A stretch of 64,000 nt of DNA from CALESS01 sp041741455. GTDB taxonomy: Bacteria > Chloroflexota > Anaerolineae > Anaerolineales > Anaerolineaceae. The notes below the pieces were generated by a model. The model saw nothing but the letters and a program-made list of their open reading frames with translations, was not told the origin of the DNA and did no database searches. Each line of letters begins with the position of its first letter. Position 1 is the first letter of the stretch. Both the position numbers and the translations under genes were made by a program. Where the stretch lies: the NCBI GenBank assembly GCA_041741455.1, contig JBGSJZ010000011.1, positions 33,921 through 97,920 of the forward strand, in the 5' to 3' direction. Of the stretch, positions 26,983 through 35,627 are shown piece by piece.

Positions 26983-27184
26983 ATTCAACTTGGTTGCCGC
27001 CAGAAATGGAGGCGATCAATTTCACAACATCTCCGTCCCGTAATTGATCCTCTTGCTCCAGCAGTATGCCTTCTCTTAGCACCAGGTGGGTTTCAGGGGT
27101 TAAGCCAAGCCGTTCCAAGGCTTCCTTCACCGACAAGGGAGCAGGAAATTCATAAACTTGTTTGCGAATGAGCAGAGTGATCAT
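26981..27184 (-). CDS. MoaD/ThiS-family sulfur carrier, TtuB-like, with short C-terminal tail
   Basis: A 67-residue ubiquitin-fold protein. The segments GLTPETHLVLREG and GDVVKLIASISGG are close to TtuB, the sulfur donor for 2-thiouridine in tRNA, and also resemble ThiS and MoaD. The carrier's active form must end in Gly-Gly, but here four residues (NQVE) follow before the stop codon, so a protease would be needed, as for QbsE-like carriers. The gene overlaps the lipoprotein gene by 4 nt (ATGA) and is the last gene of an operon that also contains tgt. The family call is firm; the specific pathway is inferred. Confidence 0.82.
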   Translation of the reverse strand: MITLLIRKQVYEFPAPLSVKEALERLGLTPETHLVLREGILLEQEDQLRDGDVVKLIASISGGNQVE

Positions 27185-27921
27185 GGGATGGATTGGCTGA
27201 GGCAGACCAGCCAGGCTTGTAAATCACCCTCGGCTTGACGTGGGAGAATAGCCAAATATGGGAGGGTCAGGGCTGATTCGGATAGGTCAGTGATTTCCAG
27301 CGGTAGACGTGAGTTATCTCCCAACCAGGCAGCCGGGATGTAACCGATGGCGGTCGGAGCATCTCCAACGGCTGCCAGGACATCCAAAGGGGAGGCTGCC
27401 AGAAAGGCGCTGGAGGAAATCCGGGCTGCACCCAAAATGGCACTTTCAAACAGGTCTTGAATATCCTCCCCGGTTGAGTACGTCCAGAGTTGGATCTCAC
27501 CTTCGGGTGGATCCAGACAATCCGGGCAGGCTTCTGCCCAGGTTTGATACTCTCCAGCAAAGATCGCCTGCAGCCTGACAAGATCCAGCTTTTTCAGCGG
27601 GTTTTCCGAGTGGACAAGGAAAACCAGGTGATCGGAACCCAATTCATAAGCGGGTTGGTCGAAATCGGCAGGAGTACCCCAGCGCAGAAAAACATCGGCA
27701 GATTGGTTCAGCAGAGATGGCGTGGGTATCTCAATGAATTCAATGGCATATTGCGGCAAGGATTGCAGGCACTGGTTCATCCCAGATCCGAGAAAACCCA
27801 GGCTGGGACTGGCGGCCACCTGCCAAATTACAGGTGTGGAGATGGGCTGTGCAGCTGGAACTGGCTGACAAGCGGTCAGAATCAACACACCAAGCAGGAG
27901 GGGGAATAGTTTAGCGGACAT
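27181..27921 (-). CDS. Lipoprotein with periplasmic substrate-binding-like domain
   Basis: The 246-residue protein has a signal sequence with lipobox LTAC (Cys near 18) and then a compact type II substrate-binding-like fold, including HLVFLVHSENPLKKLDLVRLQAIFAGEYQTWAE, which resembles the PstS-like phosphate-binding group. No transporter genes accompany it. It is shorter than a complete PstS (about 300 residues). It overlaps uppP by 11 nt and the sulfur-carrier gene by 4 nt. The ligand is unknown. Confidence 0.8.
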   Translation of the reverse strand: MSAKLFPLLLGVLILTACQPVPAAQPISTPVIWQVAASPSLGFLGSGMNQCLQSLPQYAIEFIEIPTPSLLNQSADVFLRWGTPADFDQPAYELGSDHLVFLVHSENPLKKLDLVRLQAIFAGEYQTWAEACPDCLDPPEGEIQLWTYSTGEDIQDLFESAILGAARISSSAFLAASPLDVLAAVGDAPTAIGYIPAAWLGDNSRLPLEITDLSESALTLPYLAILPRQAEGDLQAWLVCLSQSIP

Positions 27922-28732
27922 AACTCACAATGATGCCGATGATACCCAGCAGAGCGCAATACAACGCGAACCAGTTGAGGGAGCGCTTGGTCAGGAATGC
28001 CAGCAACCAACGGATGGAAAGATAACCGACGATGGTTGCTGCAAAGAACCCGACCAGAATGGTGGGTAGAAATCCTGCCAGGGATGGTGTTTCCAGTAAA
28101 TCATTCAGGCTAAAGATGGACGCGCCGAGCATAACCGGTACGCTCATCAGGAAGGAGAAACGGGCAGCCGACGGGCGATCCAGATGGCGGAACATACCAC
28201 CTGAAATTGTCGATCCTGAACGGGAGATGCCGGGGAAGAGTGAGACAACCTGAAAAAGCCCGATTATCAGGGCGTCCAGCCAGGTGATGTTGGTCATAGT
28301 CCGGTTGCGTCTACTGAAGTGCTCGGCCAGCACCAGCAGAACGGCGGTGAATAACAGAAAGATACTGGTGACCAAAGGACTATGAAAAGCAGCCTCCACC
28401 TGGTCTTTGATCAGCACCCCAATCAGGCTGGCAGGAATGGTAGCCAGAATCAAATACCAACCTAGTCGGGCTTCGGGAGTTGCGAAGGGTTTACGCTGCC
28501 AGACAGCAAGCAGCCAGCCGCGCACTACCGCCCATAAATCACGCCAGAAATAGATGATGACTGCAACCAGCGTACCTGCCTGGACTAATACATCGAACGG
28601 CATAACCTGCTCGGCCGGGATTTTCCAGCCGAGGAAGAAGGGAGCCAATACCAGGTGAGCGGAGGAGGAAACGGGCAGAAATTCTGTGATGCCTTGGACA
28701 ATGCCCAGTAGGATAGCTTGCAGGAAGGTCAT
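27911..28732 (-). CDS. uppP: Undecaprenyl-diphosphate phosphatase
   Basis: This membrane enzyme (BacA/UppP) recycles undecaprenyl diphosphate for cell-wall synthesis. The start at 28732 (MTFLQAILLG) overlaps the tgt stop codon as ATGA and gives 273 residues, the usual size; the in-frame ATG 30 nt further upstream lies inside tgt. Signature motifs are QGITEFLPVSSSAHL and PGISRSGSTI. About eight membrane helices are apparent. Translational coupling to tgt is likely. Confidence 0.96.
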   Translation of the reverse strand: MTFLQAILLGIVQGITEFLPVSSSAHLVLAPFFLGWKIPAEQVMPFDVLVQAGTLVAVIIYFWRDLWAVVRGWLLAVWQRKPFATPEARLGWYLILATIPASLIGVLIKDQVEAAFHSPLVTSIFLLFTAVLLVLAEHFSRRNRTMTNITWLDALIIGLFQVVSLFPGISRSGSTISGGMFRHLDRPSAARFSFLMSVPVMLGASIFSLNDLLETPSLAGFLPTILVGFFAATIVGYLSIRWLLAFLTKRSLNWFALYCALLGIIGIIVSYVR

Positions 28733-29856
28733 AAGGCTCCTTTGGAGGTACGGTGATGCCAATTGGCAAGGAATTCAGCGCAAAACGTTGCATAACGCCG
28801 GTCAAAAATGGCCTGGCGGGCACGTCGGGCGATTTCCAACAAGGTATGAATATTGTGAATGGAGATCAGGGTGGCAGAGAGCATTTCTTTGGCAGCAATC
28901 AGGTGACGAATGTAGGCCCGGCTGAAGTTCTGGCAGGCGTAGCAAGTGCAATTTTCATCCATGGGGCGCGGATCGTGGGCAAAACTGGCGTTCATCATAT
29001 TCAACCGACCAGTAAAGGTCATGGCAGCGTGGTGGCGCGCCAGGCGGGTGGGCAGAACACAATCAAAGAGATCCACACCCCGCAAGATGCCATTCACCAG
29101 GTCTTCCGGAGAACCGACACCCATCAGGTACCGCGGTTTGTTTTTCGGCAGAATTGGGTTGACCAATTCCAGGATGGCATGCATATCCATCTTACTCTCG
29201 CCGACAGAAAGACCGCCGATGGCATGACCGGGAAAACCCAGGGAAGAGATGAATTCTGCTGATTGGGCGCGTAAATCCGGGTAGATGCCTCCCTGGACGA
29301 TGCCGAAAAGGGCTTGATCTGACCGGGATTTGGCCTGCAAGCAGCGTTCTGCCCATTGATGGGTGCGCTGCATGGCGCGTTCGATGTACGTGCGATCATC
29401 GGGCGTGGCACACTCATCAAAGGTCATGATGATGTCCGCCCCGAGTTGCTCCTGAACCTGGATGGAAGTTTCCGGGGTCAGCCGGCGGGTTGAACCATCA
29501 ATGTGACTTTTGAAAGTGACACCATCCATATCTACTTTGCGTGTATCCGATAGCGAAAATACCTGGAAACCACCTGAATCGGTCAGGATGGGACGCGGCC
29601 AGTGCATGAAATTGTGCAAACCACCCATCTCTGCCACCAAATCTGCACCCGGGCGCAGGAAAAGATGGTATGTATTGGAAAGGATGAGCTGGGCATTCAA
29701 CTCCAGCAATTGATTGGGAGTGATGGCCTTAACGGTTGCCTGGGTGCCCACCGGGGCAAAGAGAGGCGTGGGTAAATCACCATGCGGGGTGTGAAATATC
29801 CCTGCCCGGGCATTGCCATCTTCAGCCAGAAGTTCAAAGGAAAAAAGATCAGTCAA
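28729..29856 (-). CDS. tgt: Queuine tRNA-ribosyltransferase
   Basis: The 375-residue enzyme exchanges guanine for the queuosine precursor in GUN tRNA anticodons. It shows the TIM-barrel motifs GDLPTPLFAPVGTQATVKAI, DSGGFQVFSL (catalytic Asp), FDCVLPTR (nucleophile Asp) and the zinc site CTCYACQNFSRAYIRHL. It starts 2 nt after the SLC13 permease stop codon. Its presence with a thiolation-type sulfur carrier gives the operon a partial tRNA-modification theme. Confidence 0.96.
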   Translation of the reverse strand: MTDLFSFELLAEDGNARAGIFHTPHGDLPTPLFAPVGTQATVKAITPNQLLELNAQLILSNTYHLFLRPGADLVAEMGGLHNFMHWPRPILTDSGGFQVFSLSDTRKVDMDGVTFKSHIDGSTRRLTPETSIQVQEQLGADIIMTFDECATPDDRTYIERAMQRTHQWAERCLQAKSRSDQALFGIVQGGIYPDLRAQSAEFISSLGFPGHAIGGLSVGESKMDMHAILELVNPILPKNKPRYLMGVGSPEDLVNGILRGVDLFDCVLPTRLARHHAAMTFTGRLNMMNASFAHDPRPMDENCTCYACQNFSRAYIRHLIAAKEMLSATLISIHNIHTLLEIARRARQAIFDRRYATFCAEFLANWHHRTSKGAL

Positions 29857-29858
29857 GT

Positions 29859-31649
29859 TTACAGACCCCAGAAGAAATGTAGACCAAGTAGGATACCTGC
29901 AATGACCAGAACCGTCAATGGCAGGCCAATGCGAACAAAATCCCGGGTTTTATAACCACCAGGGCTCATCACCATCAGGTTCACTGGGTGACCGTAGGGG
30001 GTTATGAAGGCCAGTGAACAACCGAGGGCGACTGCCATGCTGAGGGCACGCGGATCAGCGCCAAGCGAATAGGCAACGGCCAGGGCTACGGGAGCCAGCA
30101 CCAGCGAAGCCACTTGAGCACTCATGATTTGCACCAGGCCCAGGGCGATTGATAACAAAACGAAAGCCGCCAGCAGTGGAGCGATGGTCACACCTGAGTT
30201 AAAAATCAAGTCGACCCCGGTCTGAGCCAATCCAGTCATCCGGATGGCTGTGCTCAACGGCCACATCCCGGCGATCAAGAATATGACCTTCCAATCAATC
30301 GCCTGGTAAGCTTCATTCATACTCAAACAGCCAGTGAGCACCATCAATAAAGCTGCAGAAAGAAAAACCACAGGAACAGACAATGTAGTAAAAGCAACCA
30401 GCGCCAGAGCTAATAATGTAATAGCTATTGTCAGGAAAAACTTACGGGGTTTCAGGACAGAATCTGGATCCTCGCCAAGCAAAATTAATTCTGGTTCTAG
30501 ATTCAAGCGATGAATGGTGGCAGCAGGTCCTTGCACAAGCAATGCGTCGCCAAATTGTAGTGGGAGGTCACCCAGCTTTGATAAAATGGGCTTGCCAGCC
30601 CGCCAAATGCCCAGGACCGTGACACCAAATCGTTCTCGGAAGTGAATCGAGCGCAAGCTGCGGCCGATCAGATTCGCATGGGGGGAGACGACTAGCTCTG
30701 CCAGCACAGTTATCGCACTGGATACGGTTTCTGATGCAGAGGTTTGGGATAAACCATTAAGACCGAACGAACTCAATTGCTCCTTGGAAGGATTGCCTTT
30801 AAGGGTAAGGCGATCCCCTGTCCGGATAGTTACACTGGCCTCCGGTGCCAGGATTTTTTGGTTTTCCCTCTGGATGGAAAGAATGGTCAGGTTGGTATGT
30901 TTGTCCCAGTCAGCATCACCGATGGTCCGGTTAACAAAGGGGCAATTGGGCTGAACCTCAACCTCAAACAGGTATTCATCTAAATGATAAAGACTTGCTA
31001 ATTGCTGACCGTGCTGGGGCAGGGGACGAGGGCCAGCACCTTCCCCGGGCAGTAATTTTCGGCCAACAGTAATTAGATAAACCACCCCAATCAATATCAG
31101 CGGACCACCAACCGGCATGAAATCCAACAAACCAAATGGCTCATAACCAGCATCCCTCAGGGCACCGCTGACAATAATATTCGCTGTTGTAAGCAGAGTG
31201 GCCATTCCACCTAATGTGGTACCGAATGCCAGAGGGATCAGCAGGCGGACAGGTGGAACCCTGGTTTTACGGCTTAGCGCCATGATTGCCGGTAGTAAAA
31301 AACCAGCCACGGCAATGTTATTCATAATAAGCGAGAGGGTAGCAGACGCCAGGGTAACCGCCAGGATCAAGCGAGGTTCAGAATGACCGCCAAGCTTTGA
31401 GAGCCGATGGCCAAGGCGGGCGGCAGCACCAGATTGGCGCAAACCCTCTGAAACAATTGAAATCCCCAGGATGATCATTACTGCTGAACCTGAAAACCCG
31501 GCGAAGATTTCATCTGGCGGCAGGATGGTGGACAAACCCAGGACGCACAATACCAGCACTGCAGTCAAATCCGGCCGAAGGCGCTCGGTGATCAGCAGGA
31601 AGCCCGCGACCAGGGTCAATCCAAGGGTGAACCAGGCGGAAAAATCCAT
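29859..31649 (-). CDS. SLC13-family permease with two TrkA-C domains
   Basis: The protein (about 596 residues) has two banks of membrane helices around a central cytoplasmic part with two TrkA-C-like domains (for example FEVEVQPNCPFVNRTIGD and LVVSPHANLIGRSLRSIHF). Helix motifs such as IMNNIAVAGFLLPAIMALS and FITPYGHPVNLMVMSPGGY match the divalent anion:sodium symporter (SLC13/DASS) group, which moves sulfate, phosphate or dicarboxylates. The ATG at 31649 is preferred because TATAAT (31658-31663, minus strand) lies 8 nt upstream, consistent with a leaderless start; another ATG two codons upstream is 2 nt from the box. First gene of a five-gene operon. Confidence 0.88.
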   Translation of the reverse strand: MDFSAWFTLGLTLVAGFLLITERLRPDLTAVLVLCVLGLSTILPPDEIFAGFSGSAVMIILGISIVSEGLRQSGAAARLGHRLSKLGGHSEPRLILAVTLASATLSLIMNNIAVAGFLLPAIMALSRKTRVPPVRLLIPLAFGTTLGGMATLLTTANIIVSGALRDAGYEPFGLLDFMPVGGPLILIGVVYLITVGRKLLPGEGAGPRPLPQHGQQLASLYHLDEYLFEVEVQPNCPFVNRTIGDADWDKHTNLTILSIQRENQKILAPEASVTIRTGDRLTLKGNPSKEQLSSFGLNGLSQTSASETVSSAITVLAELVVSPHANLIGRSLRSIHFRERFGVTVLGIWRAGKPILSKLGDLPLQFGDALLVQGPAATIHRLNLEPELILLGEDPDSVLKPRKFFLTIAITLLALALVAFTTLSVPVVFLSAALLMVLTGCLSMNEAYQAIDWKVIFLIAGMWPLSTAIRMTGLAQTGVDLIFNSGVTIAPLLAAFVLLSIALGLVQIMSAQVASLVLAPVALAVAYSLGADPRALSMAVALGCSLAFITPYGHPVNLMVMSPGGYKTRDFVRIGLPLTVLVIAGILLGLHFFWGL

Positions 31650-31657
31650 ACCCATGG

Positions 31658-31663
31658 ATTATA
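31658..31663 (-). promoter_or_regulatory. -10 box of the SLC13-tgt-uppP operon
   Basis: TATAAT on the minus strand ends 8 nt before the ATG at 31649. The -35 region is poor. This suggests a leaderless or near-leaderless mRNA. Confidence 0.6.
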
Positions 31664-31728
31664 CCGTGAGAATTCTGGTTGATTGAAAATTCTCTGTTGC
31701 CAACCGGAGGGGCTATGGATGGCAGGGC

Positions 31729-31757
31729 TTGAAGGAACTGGTGACCGGGGATATACT
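31729..31757 (+). promoter_or_regulatory. recJ promoter
   Basis: TTGAAG (31729-31734), 17 nt, TATACT (31752-31757). This gives a leader of about 55 nt. Confidence 0.7.
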
Positions 31758-31819
31758 AACTTTCCCTGATGATTCTGTGAAACAGACGGGAAAATTAATT
31801 AGGAACAGGGATTGTGAAG

Positions 31820-33505
31820 ATGCTGGATAAAAAATGGATAATTGCGGAAAAGATTTCCCCAGAAATTAACCAGAAAATGGAAGAATTTCCACCCATCCTG
31901 AGGCAATTGTTAATGAATCGGGGAATCGCAGATCCAGAAGAGGCGAAACAATTTCTCGCTCCCACCGAGAATCAAATTCATGATCCTTTCTTGCTGTTAA
32001 ATATGGAGACTGCGATAACCCGAATTTTGACGGCCGTCAAAAACGGAGAGAAAATTGCCATTTATGGTGATTATGATGTGGATGGTGTGACGGCATCCGT
32101 CTTGCTGGTGCAGGTGCTGCGACGCATGAAAGCGGAGGCTGAACACTACATCCCAGACCGGCATAGCGAAGGTTATGGGATAAACTGTGAAGCTCTACAG
32201 AAGTTGAAGGACGAAGGCTATTCATTGGTAGTTTCGGTGGATTGCGGGGTGCGTTCACTGAAGGAAGCAGAATATGCGCGTGAGATTGGTCTCGATTTAA
32301 TCATCACCGATCACCATGAACCAAGTGACCAGATACCGGTGGGATTCACGGTGGTTTGCCCAAAACAGCCAGGAGATGCTTATCCATTCAAAGAACTTTC
32401 CGGGGTAGGGATTGCCTTCAAGCTGGCACAAGGGTTGTTGGAGCGCAACCCCGTTCCTGGCATGCAGGCAAGCGAGTGGCTGGATTTGGTCGCAGTTGGC
32501 ACGGTGGCGGATGTAGTGCCATTGACCGGTGAAAACCGGGTGATGGTTCGCCTTGGCTTAAGTATGTTGACACGTCGGCAACGCCAGGGTTTGCATTCCT
32601 TGATGGGCGCGGCAGGCATTGAAGAAGGCAGGAAGGTTAATGCATATCATATCGGCTACGTGATTGGTCCTCGGCTTAATGCCTCCGGGCGGATGGAAAC
32701 GGCGGAAGCATCCTACCAGATTTTGATGACTGAGGATGTGCAGGTAGCTGGTCGATTGGCGCAAGAATTGGATGACCAGAACCGGCAGCGACAAGACATT
32801 ACCCGGGATATCCAAAAGGCAGCTGAGGCCCTGGTATCTGGCGAGGAACCCCTAGTTTTTGCTGTCAGTCCTGATTTTAAGTTAGGGGTAGTTGGTTTGG
32901 CGGCATCCAGGCTGGTGGAAACTTTTTATCGACCGGCAGTCGTTGGGATAAATGAAGGAGAGATCACCCGGGCATCTTGCCGGTCCATCCCTGAATTTCA
33001 CATCACCAAGGCTTTGGATGAAGTGGCTGAATTGCTGGAACGGCATGGAGGCCATGCGATGGCGGCAGGATTTACTGTCCGCAATGAGAATTTAGCACTC
33101 CTGGAGAAGGAGTTAAAACGAATTGCGGGGGAAAAGCTGGCTGGGTTGGAATTGCATCCGACATTACGGGCGGATCTTGAATTGCCACTGTCGGAAGTGC
33201 GACCTTCAATTCTGGAAATGCAGGAAGCTATTGAACCCACTGGCGCTGGGAATCCGAGCGTTAAATTTGTGTGCCGAAACTTGCGTGTAACACAGAAAAA
33301 GAAGATTGGTAAGGACCAATCCCACCTGCGGATGTCGGTGACCGATGGACGGATTACTTATGAGGCGGTGGCATTTCGACAGGGTCACTGGGCAGATGCG
33401 ATGCCGGAGCGAATTGATATTCTGTTCAGCTTTGAGCTGAATGTTTTTAACGGACGAACCAGTCTGCAGTTGAATGTGCTGGATATCCGTCCAAGCGAAG
33501 GCTAA
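31820..33505 (+). CDS. recJ: Single-strand-specific DNA exonuclease RecJ
   Basis: A 561-residue 5'-3' exonuclease of recombination and repair. DHH-family motifs: IYGDYDVDGVTAS, DCGVRS, ITDHHEP and, in DHHA1, ERHGGHAMAAGFTV. An OB domain follows (VCRNLRVTQKKKIGKDQSHLRM). The ATG at 31820 is preferred to the GTG two codons earlier; AGGAACAGGG lies upstream. It overlaps the stop codon of the convergent GT2 gene by 4 nt. Confidence 0.95.
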   Translation: MLDKKWIIAEKISPEINQKMEEFPPILRQLLMNRGIADPEEAKQFLAPTENQIHDPFLLLNMETAITRILTAVKNGEKIAIYGDYDVDGVTASVLLVQVLRRMKAEAEHYIPDRHSEGYGINCEALQKLKDEGYSLVVSVDCGVRSLKEAEYAREIGLDLIITDHHEPSDQIPVGFTVVCPKQPGDAYPFKELSGVGIAFKLAQGLLERNPVPGMQASEWLDLVAVGTVADVVPLTGENRVMVRLGLSMLTRRQRQGLHSLMGAAGIEEGRKVNAYHIGYVIGPRLNASGRMETAEASYQILMTEDVQVAGRLAQELDDQNRQRQDITRDIQKAAEALVSGEEPLVFAVSPDFKLGVVGLAASRLVETFYRPAVVGINEGEITRASCRSIPEFHITKALDEVAELLERHGGHAMAAGFTVRNENLALLEKELKRIAGEKLAGLELHPTLRADLELPLSEVRPSILEMQEAIEPTGAGNPSVKFVCRNLRVTQKKKIGKDQSHLRMSVTDGRITYEAVAFRQGHWADAMPERIDILFSFELNVFNGRTSLQLNVLDIRPSEG

Positions 33506-34185
33506 TCTACAAAGCGGTACTTAAACAATGCCCACATAGCTTCGAAGGCATCTTTCATCTTGATTTTCTTGCCTTCGGAATAATCGCGCGGATTGAACTC
33601 GATCGGAACCTCGTAAATTCGAATATGGCGTTTGAGGATTTTGGCTGTGAATTCTGGCTCAAAATCAAAGCGGTGGGCATGCAGGGGGATATCTTTGATG
33701 ACACTACGACGGAAGACTTTGTAACCGGTTTCCATATCGCTCAAGATATTGTTATAAAGGATATTGGTCACAAAGGTAAGGATCTTATTAGCAACCATGT
33801 TCCAAAACAGGATCGGGCGGCGGGCTGCACCCAGGAAGCGTGAGCCATAAACCACCTCGGCAATACCTTCTTCAATTGGGCGTAGAAGGTGTGGATATGC
33901 GCGCGGATCGTACTCGAGGTCTGCATCCTGGATGATGACGATTTCACCCTGTGCAGCCTGGATGCCGGTGCGAACCGCTGCGCCTTTGCCCTGATTTTTG
34001 GAGTGTAAGATGACCCGAATACCATCTTTACCATCCATTTCAGTCAGGATTTCACGGGTGCCATCCTGAGAACCATCATCGATAATAATTATCTCGGTGA
34101 TCAGGTTGGTTGCCAGTACCCGGCTGACGATTTCACGGATTGTTTTGGATTCGTTGAATACGGGAATGATCACTGTAATTTGCAT
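33502..34185 (-). CDS. Family 2 glycosyltransferase (polyprenyl-phosphate sugar type)
   Basis: The start at 34185 (MQITVIIPVFNESKTI) gives 227 residues; the long upstream extension overlaps the divergent promoter and does not look like protein. GT2 motifs: IIIDDGSQDGT, DADLEYDP and YGSRFLG. The small size, no membrane helix, and the ETGYKVFRR region resemble DPM1-like enzymes that move a sugar from a nucleotide to a polyprenyl phosphate. A TATAAT box lies 7 nt before the ATG, so the gene is probably leaderless. Confidence 0.9.
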   Translation of the reverse strand: MQITVIIPVFNESKTIREIVSRVLATNLITEIIIIDDGSQDGTREILTEMDGKDGIRVILHSKNQGKGAAVRTGIQAAQGEIVIIQDADLEYDPRAYPHLLRPIEEGIAEVVYGSRFLGAARRPILFWNMVANKILTFVTNILYNNILSDMETGYKVFRRSVIKDIPLHAHRFDFEPEFTAKILKRHIRIYEVPIEFNPRDYSEGKKIKMKDAFEAMWALFKYRFVD

Positions 34186-34192
34186 GACCCCG

Positions 34193-34198
34193 ATTATA
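34193..34198 (-). promoter_or_regulatory. -10 box of the GT2 gene
   Basis: TATAAT on the minus strand, 7 nt before the ATG at 34185. No good -35 was found. Confidence 0.6.
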
Positions 34199-34223
34199 AC
34201 TGAAAAACGGCCGGGGATTGTCA

Positions 34224-34232
34224 TGCTATAAT
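34224..34232 (+). promoter_or_regulatory. Extended -10 promoter of the AAA ATPase operon
   Basis: TGCTATAAT is a perfect extended -10 element. It is divergent to the GT2 -10 box only 26 nt away, and lies 40 nt before the ATG at 34272. Confidence 0.65.
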
Positions 34233-34271
34233 TATGGAGTCTTAAAATGGATCTATTACGGAGAAGATTTG

Positions 34272-35627
34272 ATGAGTCCTCAAGCGCCGCGTTCCACCCC
34301 ACCTGCTCCACCATCAGCCCCGGTTCCACCGAGTCAACGGCTCTTTGTTCCAACACCGATAAATAAAATCGAAGAGACTGGTTTGTCTTTGTTGTGGTTG
34401 CAAGACCTGGTGCTGAAGGCAATGTATTACCAGGGCTACATGACGGGTTTTAAGATTGCAGAAGAGATTGCACTGCCGTTTTCTGGTGTTGTAGATCAAA
34501 TTTGTAATTCTTTGAAAACTGAAAAACTAATTGAAGTGCGTTCCTCTCAAATGGGACTGGGAGAAGGGGCGTATCAATACGCCATTACCGGGGCTGGCAT
34601 TGGGCGCGCACGGGAGGCATTGGAACGCAGTCAATACGCTGGTCCGGCACCTGTACCATTGCAAGCTTACAACGAAGCTATCCGGCGCCAGAGCCGGGCT
34701 CGCCTTCAGGTGACCAGCCGGATTATGAGACAGGTCTTGAGTGGTTTGGTGTTATCCGAAAAAACCTTTCACCGTTTGGGACCAGCCGTTAATTCCGGTC
34801 AATCCATCTTTATTTATGGCCCCCCAGGCAATGGCAAGACGAGCGTGGCGCGTGCCATGGGGACAATGATTGGCAACCAGCCAATTTATATTCCTTTTGC
34901 CATATTTGTGGATGGTCAGGTGATCAAACTGTATGATTCGGTCAACCACACCCTTTCCGGAGAGGAAGATTCATCCTCATCTGGAACGGGAGGGTTGCGC
35001 TCCGGCAATCGGCGCGATCCGCGCTGGGTGAAAATCAAGCGACCATTCATTGTGACGGGCGGAGAATTGACTATGTCTGGCCTGGACCTGGTGTTTGATG
35101 ATGTCCACCGCTATTACGAGGCTCCGTTCCAATTGAAAGCCAATGGAGGGATCCTGCTGATTGACGATTTTGGTCGGCAACAGGTACGCCCGCGTGATCT
35201 GCTCAACCGTTGGATCGTGCCATTGGAAAACCGGATTGATTATCTGACCCTGCACACCGGTCGCAAGATGGAAGTGCCGTTTGATGTACTGGTGATTTTC
35301 TCGACCAACTTGCCACCCAAAGACCTGGTGGATGAAGCCTTTCTGCGCCGTTTACGCCATAAGATTGAAGTTGGCGACCCGAATTACGATGAATTCCGGG
35401 AAATATTCCGGCGGGTGGCCGAGCAAAAAGGGGTAACCTTCAGTGACCAGGGATTGGCTTATTTGCTGCAGGAATGGTACATCAAGAGAAACCGCAAGTT
35501 ACGCGCCTCGCACCCACGCGACCTGTGTGATCAGATCCTGGATATCGCCCATTATCTTGCTGAAGAACCGGTGATGTCGCGGGAATTGTTGGATCAGGCG
35601 GCAGAAGCCTATTTCGTGGAGCTATGA
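34272..35627 (+). CDS. AAA-family ATPase with N-terminal winged-helix-like region
   Basis: The start at 34272 has GGAGAAG upstream and gives 451 residues. A proline-rich N terminus (SPQAPRSTPPAPPSAP) is followed by a helical DNA-binding-like region (MYYQGYMTGFKIAEEIALPFSGVVDQICNSL). The ATPase core has Walker A YGPPGNGKTS, Walker B GGILLIDDFG and FLRRLRHKIEVG as the arginine-finger region. Such proteins occur in Chloroflexota, but I know of no assigned function. It overlaps the GDPD gene by 4 nt and leads a four-gene forward operon. Confidence 0.82.
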   Translation: MSPQAPRSTPPAPPSAPVPPSQRLFVPTPINKIEETGLSLLWLQDLVLKAMYYQGYMTGFKIAEEIALPFSGVVDQICNSLKTEKLIEVRSSQMGLGEGAYQYAITGAGIGRAREALERSQYAGPAPVPLQAYNEAIRRQSRARLQVTSRIMRQVLSGLVLSEKTFHRLGPAVNSGQSIFIYGPPGNGKTSVARAMGTMIGNQPIYIPFAIFVDGQVIKLYDSVNHTLSGEEDSSSSGTGGLRSGNRRDPRWVKIKRPFIVTGGELTMSGLDLVFDDVHRYYEAPFQLKANGGILLIDDFGRQQVRPRDLLNRWIVPLENRIDYLTLHTGRKMEVPFDVLVIFSTNLPPKDLVDEAFLRRLRHKIEVGDPNYDEFREIFRRVAEQKGVTFSDQGLAYLLQEWYIKRNRKLRASHPRDLCDQILDIAHYLAEEPVMSRELLDQAAEAYFVEL

